A DNA stretch of 19,181 nucleotides from Oceanococcus sp041619315. Its GTDB lineage: Bacteria; Pseudomonadota; Gammaproteobacteria; Nevskiales; Oceanococcaceae. Where the stretch lies: contig JBFKEC010000026.1 of NCBI GenBank assembly GCA_041619315.1, positions 1-19,181 on the forward strand, written 5' to 3'. The first letter of the stretch is position 1. Every line of letters starts with the position of its first letter. A program made the position numbers and the translations under genes. The notes below the pieces were generated by a model, which did not search any database, was not told the DNA's origin, and was given only the letters and a program-made list of their open reading frames with translations. This document shows positions 7,114 to 13,958 of this stretch, in pieces.

Positions 7114-9594
7114 TTAGAACTGATATTTGAAGAAGAAACCGAGGTTGTCGCGGTCACGCCATACATTGTGGCGGCCGGCACCGGTGAACATGTTGTAGGC
7201 CACCGTGAACGAGTAGCCCTCGTCATGGCGGGTTTCCAGCAACAGGTTGAGTGCCATGCGACCTTCAACAAAGTTGGCTGCCGGACCTGGCGAATTGCCA
7301 TCGATATCGTGCTGCCAAATGAACAGCGGCTGCACACTGATGCCGGGCAATACGGATTCGTAGCTGATACGCCCGACCACCCGGTAGCCCCAGGCAAAAT
7401 CGTCGGCGAACGCACTGCGCGCCTCCTGAGTCGGGTTGAAGCGCAAACCATCCGCGCCGACGCTACAGCTCGGGTTGCTTGAGCAGGCCAGCTGCGAGCC
7501 ATCAGCACCGGTGCCATCGGCACCCGCACTGGCATGGGTCACTGCGGTGTATGGGCCTTCAATCTGCAACTGATTGAACTTGGGCATGTTAAGCACATGG
7601 GTCGCGGCCAGTTCATACAGCAGGATGATCTGATCGGCCCCGATCCAGTTTTCCGACGAGCCAAGCACGCGGGTGGCGCCAAGGTTGTATTGATTGACCT
7701 TGCCTTCGATCCAGCCCTGAATGTAGCTGTTCGGATCGGTTTCGCCGATGGTGCCCTGACGATACGGCTCGATGAAACTGGGGAACGAGCGCGCCGAACC
7801 CGGCGGCGAACCGACGATCAGATTGATCGTATCCGGATACGGGTTGTTGCCGTCGGCATCAACAAAATCGTTGTTGCCGTAGGTGATCATGTTGCCCTGC
7901 TCATCATAGCCACGCCCGGCGGTGGTGCCCGCACAGCCCAGACTCTCGTCATGGCAGCGGGTCAGTGTCGGCCCGAGTCCGGCGAACACCAAATCGACCA
8001 GTGCAACCTGCAACGGCAACTTGGGCCGGTGCGAGATTTCGCCCTGGAACGAGTATTCACCAAAGGTGGTGTTGAAGCTGAAGCCGAACATCTTCAGATC
8101 TTCCGGATATTCCAGCTGAAATTTGAGTGAATCCAGTGCCAGCGTGTCGGAGTAAGGCTCGTTGGGGTTGTAGACCAGCAGGCTGGTCAAAGCGGACGGT
8201 GCCGCCAGTGGCGAATCCACGCCCACGTCATTGACCAGGAATGCCGGGCTGTCCAACGACAGTGCCGTGAACTGGGTAAGCAGACCAGGCAGCGCTTCGG
8301 GGCGCGAGACCGGCAGGTTGTCACAGGCCTGCAGCAAGGTCAGCGTGTTGGTTGCATCGATGCCCAGATCATTGCCTTCGCGGCGCGCACAACTGGCATT
8401 GGCGGCAAACACGCTGGCGTAGGGCAGCTTGGAGTGATAGTTCATGAAGTACAGGCCGAACTCGGTACCGTTGTTCAGATCGTAGAAGTACTTCTTGAGG
8501 GCCACACCGTACTGGCCGCTGTCACGCGCTTCGTTGGCCGGCAACAACTCGGCGGTCGGCGTGGTCGGGGTGATCAGGGTCAATGGGTTGTCGAGGAAGG
8601 TCGATGCCCCTTCCGGGTCTTCGTGACCACTGAAGGTGACGTTGATGTGATCGACAAGGTTGTCGGTACCCACGTCAATAAATGACATGAAGGTTCCAGG
8701 AGTTGGAATCTCAATCGGCTCCCACTCGTACTGGTAATACGCTTCCACGTCGATACCACCGAGGGTCTGGGTGCTCAAACGGAACATGCCGACCGGCACG
8801 AACAGCTCTTCAAGCAAGCCGAAACCCAGACGGAACAGGCTGTTGGCGTTAACCGGCTGAGCCTGATTGACACTGTTGACCACCGCAACGGTGCTCTGGC
8901 CCCAGTTCACAGTCTGCTTGCCGACGCGAAACAGCACGTTGTTGAGGCCCGGCAGATCCACTTCACCGAAGAAGTTCAGATCCAGAATGTCATAGCGCAT
9001 GGCGGCCTGTTTTGCGGTGCGCCCGTCGCGGTCGTTGCGCACCACCCCACCCGGCCCATGAACCTGGCTGTAGTAGCGGTTGGATGTCTGCGAATCACCA
9101 CGAACACCGGTGGTGGCCGCATTCTCCGGGGTGACGCGGTTGGGATGGTATTCCTCGAAATCGTAGTTCACGTAATCGTAGATACCGATACCTCGGGCGA
9201 AAATCCCGAAGTTGCCCCATTCTATCTTGAGGTCATTGCTGATTTTCAGCGGAGCCTGGGTGATATCCCACTTGTCATAGTTGAGGTTGCCATCGTCCAG
9301 ATTCACCGAGGCCTGACCCGGAGCTGCGGCAAGACGTTCGGCCGGATGGGTCTGATCCAGGTGCAAGCCCTGACAAAACTGGTACGCGCCGGAACACAAA
9401 TCCGGGTCCAGATTGAGCTTGCCGACGAGATCGCTTTCGCGTTCTTCAATACGCCAGCTGTATCCAAATGTCGCCGTGTTGTTGAGAACCCCGCTAAAGG
9501 TTTCCCCGAACATTGACAGATTGAACTCCACCGCATTGGCTGTCCACGGCAACCCCGCCATGGCCAACGCCACAACACGCAACGTCTTGCCCAT
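7114..9594 (-). CDS. DUF1302 family outer-membrane beta-barrel protein
   Basis: This 826-residue protein starts at an ATG with AGGAG seven bases upstream, and has a signal peptide (MGKTLRVVALAMAGLPWTANA, cleavage at about 21) followed by VEFNLSMFGETFSGVLNNT, typical of the start of DUF1302. Alternating aromatic/polar strands continue throughout, and the chain ends in FFFKYQF, with the terminal phenylalanine expected of a BAM-inserted barrel. Conserved-looking core segments include FRVGKQTVNWGQS at about 222-234. It would form the outer-membrane exit or entry pore of the cluster. Eight cysteines fall into four local pairs (67/74, 402/424, 547/554, 704/710), suggesting disulfide-closed loops. 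At 826 residues it seems long for the family because of loop insertions. It is preceded by a hairpin with a T-tract in the 84-bp gap after the DUF1329 gene. Confidence 0.9.
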   Translation of the reverse strand: MGKTLRVVALAMAGLPWTANAVEFNLSMFGETFSGVLNNTATFGYSWRIEERESDLVGKLNLDPDLCSGAYQFCQGLHLDQTHPAERLAAAPGQASVNLDDGNLNYDKWDITQAPLKISNDLKIEWGNFGIFARGIGIYDYVNYDFEEYHPNRVTPENAATTGVRGDSQTSNRYYSQVHGPGGVVRNDRDGRTAKQAAMRYDILDLNFFGEVDLPGLNNVLFRVGKQTVNWGQSTVAVVNSVNQAQPVNANSLFRLGFGLLEELFVPVGMFRLSTQTLGGIDVEAYYQYEWEPIEIPTPGTFMSFIDVGTDNLVDHINVTFSGHEDPEGASTFLDNPLTLITPTTPTAELLPANEARDSGQYGVALKKYFYDLNNGTEFGLYFMNYHSKLPYASVFAANASCARREGNDLGIDATNTLTLLQACDNLPVSRPEALPGLLTQFTALSLDSPAFLVNDVGVDSPLAAPSALTSLLVYNPNEPYSDTLALDSLKFQLEYPEDLKMFGFSFNTTFGEYSFQGEISHRPKLPLQVALVDLVFAGLGPTLTRCHDESLGCAGTTAGRGYDEQGNMITYGNNDFVDADGNNPYPDTINLIVGSPPGSARSFPSFIEPYRQGTIGETDPNSYIQGWIEGKVNQYNLGATRVLGSSENWIGADQIILLYELAATHVLNMPKFNQLQIEGPYTAVTHASAGADGTGADGSQLACSSNPSCSVGADGLRFNPTQEARSAFADDFAWGYRVVGRISYESVLPGISVQPLFIWQHDIDGNSPGPAANFVEGRMALNLLLETRHDEGYSFTVAYNMFTGAGRHNVWRDRDNLGFFFKYQF

Positions 9595-9624
9595 TTTTAA
9601 TCTCCTGAATCCTTTCCGCACCTC

Positions 9625-9666
9625 AAAAAAGCCCCGACCAAGGTCAACAAACAACCAAGGCCGGGA
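9625..9666 (-). terminator. Intercistronic hairpin with U-tract between DUF1329 and DUF1302 genes
   Basis: Read on the - strand, CCCGGCC-TT-GG pairs with CC-TT-GGTCGGGG, with one bulged G, one G-U pair and a two-base U-U internal mismatch, around a loop of about 11 bases. It runs into GCTTTTTT. It has the form of an intrinsic terminator but sits inside a six-gene cluster, 30 bp before the DUF1302 start codon and beginning about 13 bp after the DUF1329 stop. It may be a partial terminator, or a stabiliser of the upstream transcript's 3' end, setting the ratio of the soluble protein to the barrel. The imperfect stem makes complete termination doubtful. Confidence 0.65.
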
Positions 9667-9678
9667 CATCGGGGGGAT

Positions 9679-11037
9679 TTATTTTGATGCTTTCTTCTGA
9701 ACCGTATTGGGCTCGAAATGACTATCCGAGAAGCTCACCGTCTGATCGTACGGCTGGTCTTCGTTCATCATCGCGGTGGTGAAATAGCGACCGCTGTTGA
9801 AGTGATAGATCACTTCCGGTGAGGTGCTCGACGCCAACACGTTGTGGTTGAACACCAGATGACCTTCCTGGAACTGCATGATCTTGCCTTCGTGGTCATA
9901 GTTGTCGATGGCCACGATGTTCCAGGAATCTTCATCCAGGTAGATGGTGCGCTTGGCAAAGGTATGACGCTGGCCGTCCTTGTTCTCGGATTCGACCACC
10001 CACACGCGGTGCAGCTCGTAGCGCGGCAGATCCGGGTTCACGTGATTGGGTGAAGCAATGTCTTCGTACGTGGTCGGCGGTTTGCCAATCTTGTAGGAGT
10101 TGTACGGAATATAGACTTCGCGTTTGCCGACCAGCTTCCAGTTGAAGCGTTCAAGCACGCCGTTGTACAGGTCGACCTGGTCATAGAACTGGTGACCATC
10201 GGTGCCTTCATACGGGTTGTCGCAGCACACAGCCGGTGCACGACGGATACGCTTGAGTACCGGGGCATAAAGCCAGGCCGCACGGCCTTCGGTGCCGAAG
10301 CCGGCTTTCTCATGCACCAGAATGTAAGTGCCGGCAACACGCGGCGGAGCCACGGTGGCGGACAGATAGCGCAGGAAATCCACACCGGGTTTGAGCTCGG
10401 GCGGGTTTTCAAGCTCCAGATTGGCGTAGTAGAACTTCACGTCCTCGACAATCTTGGTCACTTTGAAACGACCATCCTGCTGCACGATCATCTGGTTGTT
10501 GTAGCGAATGATCTCATTGCCGCGCCATTTGGTGCGGTGATTCCAGATCGGCTCGGCCCCTGACTTGGGAATCGGGAACGGGAAACCAAGAAAGGCCCCT
10601 TTCGGATTATCGACACCTTCAAGCTCGGCGCGGGTCGCGTTCTTGATGGTTTCCTGTTTAATCCGTTCCGGCAGGTTGACGTTACGCACGCTCGGATACA
10701 CCTGCATCTTGTAGGTGTCCGGGTAACGCCGCATCAGTTCCTTGTGGCCTTCGGTCAGCTTGCTCTCATACTCGCCAATGTTGCTCGCGTCGATGGTGAA
10801 CAGCGACTGCTGTGCTTCGATCACCGGGTCGCCAGGGAATTCGCCCTTGAGCGCACCGCGCTTTTCACCTGGGGTCCATTCCGGAATGGTGCCAGCTTCG
10901 TTACCAGCACGCTCCGCACCGACCGGGGTCAGTTCTTTGCCCAGCTTGGCGGCTTCTTCCGGCGACACCTTGGCCAGTGCGGGATATGCAGTGACCAGGC
11001 AGGCAGCCGTGGTCAGCGTCAGCATTCTCAGCTTCAT
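9679..11037 (-). CDS. DUF1329 family periplasmic protein (LolA-like fold expected)
   Basis: This 452-residue protein starts at an ATG with a strong GAGGAGA five bases upstream. The signal peptide is MKLRMLTLTTAACLVTAYPALA, cleaved before KVSPEEAAKLG. The body shows hallmark segments of DUF1329: a tyrosine-rich FYDQVDLYNGVLERFNWKLV, then GKREVYIPYNSYKI, and RRAPAVCCDNPYEGTDG in front of them. DUF1329 is related in annotation to outer-membrane lipoprotein-sorting (LolA/LolB-like) folds, which bind acyl chains in a half-barrel. Its place between an RND/MMPL pump and an outer-membrane barrel suggests a shuttle for a lipid or ester across the periplasm. A neighbouring Cys-Cys pair (in AVCCDNP) is notable. 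The gene starts 40 bp after the transporter gene. Biochemical function of the family is not established. Confidence 0.9.
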   Translation of the reverse strand: MKLRMLTLTTAACLVTAYPALAKVSPEEAAKLGKELTPVGAERAGNEAGTIPEWTPGEKRGALKGEFPGDPVIEAQQSLFTIDASNIGEYESKLTEGHKELMRRYPDTYKMQVYPSVRNVNLPERIKQETIKNATRAELEGVDNPKGAFLGFPFPIPKSGAEPIWNHRTKWRGNEIIRYNNQMIVQQDGRFKVTKIVEDVKFYYANLELENPPELKPGVDFLRYLSATVAPPRVAGTYILVHEKAGFGTEGRAAWLYAPVLKRIRRAPAVCCDNPYEGTDGHQFYDQVDLYNGVLERFNWKLVGKREVYIPYNSYKIGKPPTTYEDIASPNHVNPDLPRYELHRVWVVESENKDGQRHTFAKRTIYLDEDSWNIVAIDNYDHEGKIMQFQEGHLVFNHNVLASSTSPEVIYHFNSGRYFTTAMMNEDQPYDQTVSFSDSHFEPNTVQKKASK

Positions 11038-11077
11038 AATAATCTCCTCGAGGTTTAATACGTTGTCAGGCAGCGAA

Positions 11078-13675
11078 TCAGGCCGGGACAGGCTCGGCCG
11101 CACCGCTACCATCGGCATCTTTGGGTGCACGCAGCAGGAAGGCTGCGAACGCTGGCAGCATCATCACGGCGGCAACCGCGTTGGCCAGAAACATGATTGT
11201 CAGCAGAATGCCCATGTCGATCTGGAACTGCAGACCGGAAAAGAACCAGGTGCACACACTGGCCGACAGCGTGGCCGCGGTAATCACCACCGCCTTGCCG
11301 GTCTGATTCAGGGTGTCCCGATAGGCCTCACGCAGCGCCATACCCTTGTTGCGCACATTCTCTTCCAGCACTGAATAGATGTAGATGCCATAGTCCACGC
11401 CGATACCGGCGGCGAATGCGGCAACCGCCAGATTGGACACCTTGACGCCGATTTCCAGATACACCATCACGGCATAGGACAGAATCGAAACCAGCCACAA
11501 CGGCACCAGCACGCAGACCAGGCCGGTTACGCTGCGGAAGGTCAGGAAGATACACAGACCAATGCCCAGGAACAGCCAACCGAGCACGGTAGGTTCGGTT
11601 TCACGGATCACATCATTGGCCGCGGCCATGACCCCCACGTTGCCAGTCGCCAGGGCAAACTTGACCGGCGCATCCTGCGGTTGCGCGTCCATGAATTCAT
11701 TGGCCGCAGCAATAATGCGGTCAATGGTTTCGGCTTTGTGGTCCACCGAATAAACGAAGATTGGAATCGCACTGCAGTCTTCGTTGAGCAGACCCGTGGA
11801 ACTGGGGAACGGCTGCACCGTGACCACCAGCGCGCCGGACTGCCGTGGCAGTACATGCCACTTCGGATTGTTTTCGTTGTAGGCGTTATAGACTGCTCGC
11901 GAGGTCTTGGCCAGCGACATGGTTGACTGCACACCGTCAACGTTTTCCATGTGCCAGGCGAAGTCATCGATACGCCCCATCACGTTGTGATCGATACAGC
12001 CGTCGGCCTGCGCCTGGGCAATGATTTTGACCACATCAACGCCAATCGCAAACGATTCGGTGATGGTGCGCGAGTCCTGGTTGTAGCGTGAATCCGGGCG
12101 CAGCTCGGGCACACCTTCATGCAGTTCGCCGATTTGCAGATCCTGCGAAACATGATCAGCCCACAGATACAGCGCCACCGCGCCAACCAGCACCACAGCC
12201 GCCACCGGCTTGAGCGTGATCACCGAAAGTCCGCGCCAGACCGGATCAAGCATCTTGTCGCGGCGATGCTGATGCTCACGGAATTTTTCCGGGTTTTTCA
12301 GCGGTGCGAACGACAGCAGGCAGGGCAACAGCACTTTCTTGCACAGCACGATGGCGAGCAGACCGAACATCGCATTGATCGCCATTTCCTGAATGATCCC
12401 GATCGGGATCAGCAGAATCGTGCCGAAACCGATGAAGTTGGTGGCCAGGGCTGAAATGCCGGGAATCACCAGACGGCGATATGTGGCCCGCGACGCCGCA
12501 AAGCTGTCGAGGCCATGATCGGCCACTTCGTTAAGCCAGAAGTTGGTGATCTGAATGCCGTGTGAGGTACTGATCGCGAGAACAATAAACGGCATCAGAA
12601 TCGCGAACGGGTCCAGGCCCAAGCCGAACAGATGCAGCATGCCCAGCTCCCACACCACCGCGAGCACACCGCAGGCCAGCGGCAAAAAGCCCACCGCCAG
12701 TGAACCGCAATACCAGGACAGCAACAGCCACACCAGGATCAGGGTCAGACCGAAGAAGCCGAACACCTCGATCGCACTGTCGGCGATGTCACCCACCGCT
12801 TTGGCGAAACCGATAATGGCGATGTCGATGTTGGGGTTGTAATCCGGGTTTTCGACTTCGCGAACCTCAACCTGACTCGGTTTGATGGTCAGCGCATCGA
12901 CGTCCGGGTCATCCGATTCATATTCAAAGCTGCTCCAGCGATTGAGCAAACTGCGGGTGTCCAGATACTGGGTGCGCACCACGGTGCCAGCACTCAGCGC
13001 AGCGACATCCTCCTTGAGCACGTACTCGAACTTGGTCGGCGATATGAAGCGGTGACGAACCTGCTCCAGCTTGTGCGCGGTGTCCAGATAATCAAGACGC
13101 TCACCGGTGATCGGATCACGCTCGACCAGTTCCGACACCACCATGGCGGCGTTCTGGTCGTTGGCCACAAGCCGGCCCATGACGTCCGAGCGGGCCACAT
13201 TGGAGCGCACCTTCTCGAGCATCTCGGGGGTCGGACGGAAATCCGACGGCACAACGTTACCGCCCTGGAAGCCTGACTCGACCACTTCCATGTAGCGCAC
13301 GTTGGGAGTGAACAGGGAACTGACCCGCGAACGGTCCATGCCTTCGGTGTAGTACACCGCACGGGTGGCCTGTTCCAGGGTGTGCATGAAGTCGGCGGTG
13401 TAGATGTCCTCGCCGTTTTTCTGGCTGACCGCCAGCAATACGATATTGGCTCCACCGAACTCACGCTGATATTGCTGATACACGCCCATATAGGGGTGGC
13501 TCAGCGGCAGCTGCTTTTCAAACCCGGTGTCCATGCGCAACTGTGACGCGTGGTAACCGAACAGCGCCGTGATCGCGGTCAACACCAAAAGGGTGACCCA
13601 ACGCTTGTTGAAAATAAGTGGCTCGGTGTAGCGCACAAACAGTTGCGCCGCCTTGCTATGCGAGTCTCCGTGCAC
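11078..13675 (-). CDS. RND superfamily transporter, MMPL/HpnN-like
   Basis: This 865-residue inner-membrane protein has the duplicated RND layout: TM1 at about 26-44, a periplasmic domain to about 295, a block of five TM helices at about 300-457, TM7 at about 491-507, a second periplasmic domain, and a last block at about 696-848. The second block holds AAGIGVDYGIYIYS at 755-768, the proton-relay motif of MMPL proteins (Asp761, Tyr762). The equivalent place in the first block is VLAISTSHGIQ (365-375), lacking that Asp-Tyr. Such single-chain RND proteins move lipids (MmpL3, the hopanoid transporter HpnN) and often work with LolA-like carriers. The start is a GTG with GGAG six bases upstream. 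It is the first gene of the cluster, with the shared dyad 112 bp upstream, so it marks the main promoter. Direction of transport and substrate are unknown. Confidence 0.93.
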   Translation of the reverse strand: MHGDSHSKAAQLFVRYTEPLIFNKRWVTLLVLTAITALFGYHASQLRMDTGFEKQLPLSHPYMGVYQQYQREFGGANIVLLAVSQKNGEDIYTADFMHTLEQATRAVYYTEGMDRSRVSSLFTPNVRYMEVVESGFQGGNVVPSDFRPTPEMLEKVRSNVARSDVMGRLVANDQNAAMVVSELVERDPITGERLDYLDTAHKLEQVRHRFISPTKFEYVLKEDVAALSAGTVVRTQYLDTRSLLNRWSSFEYESDDPDVDALTIKPSQVEVREVENPDYNPNIDIAIIGFAKAVGDIADSAIEVFGFFGLTLILVWLLLSWYCGSLAVGFLPLACGVLAVVWELGMLHLFGLGLDPFAILMPFIVLAISTSHGIQITNFWLNEVADHGLDSFAASRATYRRLVIPGISALATNFIGFGTILLIPIGIIQEMAINAMFGLLAIVLCKKVLLPCLLSFAPLKNPEKFREHQHRRDKMLDPVWRGLSVITLKPVAAVVLVGAVALYLWADHVSQDLQIGELHEGVPELRPDSRYNQDSRTITESFAIGVDVVKIIAQAQADGCIDHNVMGRIDDFAWHMENVDGVQSTMSLAKTSRAVYNAYNENNPKWHVLPRQSGALVVTVQPFPSSTGLLNEDCSAIPIFVYSVDHKAETIDRIIAAANEFMDAQPQDAPVKFALATGNVGVMAAANDVIRETEPTVLGWLFLGIGLCIFLTFRSVTGLVCVLVPLWLVSILSYAVMVYLEIGVKVSNLAVAAFAAGIGVDYGIYIYSVLEENVRNKGMALREAYRDTLNQTGKAVVITAATLSASVCTWFFSGLQFQIDMGILLTIMFLANAVAAVMMLPAFAAFLLRAPKDADGSGAAEPVPA

Positions 13676-13787
13676 CGCTCTCTCCGCTTTTACGCCTTAC
13701 GGCGTGTCCCTGTGTAGTTATTGCAACTCGTGACGCATGCGACCGGTTGCATTGATGGGACTAGAGTAGTTGGGACGGCAAAGCGGC

Positions 13788-13810
13788 AACGCCTATCGAA
13801 AGGTTGGTTT
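13788..13810 (-). promoter_or_regulatory. Putative operator upstream of the transporter operon (copy 2 of shared dyad)
   Basis: On the + strand the site reads AACGCCTA, TCGAA, then AGGTTGGTTT; only 3 of 23 positions differ from the copy at 3144-3166. The core CCT-ATCGAA-AGG is a dyad with 10 of 12 symmetric positions around TCGA. It sits in the 283-bp gap between the hydrolase stop and the transporter GTG, 112 bp before that start. Weak -10-like hexamers (TACTCT or TCTAGT) lie 20-28 bases downstream on the - strand, a spacing much like that of the ligase copy. The rest of the gap holds the hydrolase terminator (13898-13933) and a small hairpin ACGCC-TTAC-GGCGT in the leader (13692-13705). Confidence 0.6.
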
Positions 13811-13897
13811 TCCTTGAGCGCAAAAGTGACACGTTCGCTGAGGTGCTTTCGGAGCACCAAAACAGGGCAAAAACAGCATCTTGCAAAAGCGCTAAGA

Positions 13898-13933
13898 GCC
13901 CGCCCCGAGACACAATGCGTGCCGGGGCGGGGC
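13898..13933 (-). terminator. GC-rich terminator-like hairpin after the lipoprotein hydrolase gene
   Basis: GCCCGCCCCG at 13898-13907 pairs with CGGGGCGGGGC at 13923-13933 with one bulged G, around a 15-base loop. On the - strand it begins about 25 bp after the hydrolase stop codon. The following sequence has only a poor U-tract (CTCTTAGCGCTTTT), so termination may be incomplete or Rho-assisted. It insulates the hydrolase from the transporter promoter downstream. Confidence 0.6.
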
Positions 13934-13958
13934 CCATTCAAATACTCAAATGCTGCGC

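Noticed and set aside
13692..13705. Small hairpin ACGCC-TTAC-GGCGT in the leader of the transporter gene
   Set aside because: Five pairs only, and no sign of a riboswitch fold or an anti-Shine-Dalgarno pairing. Noted in the operator entry but not called as a feature.
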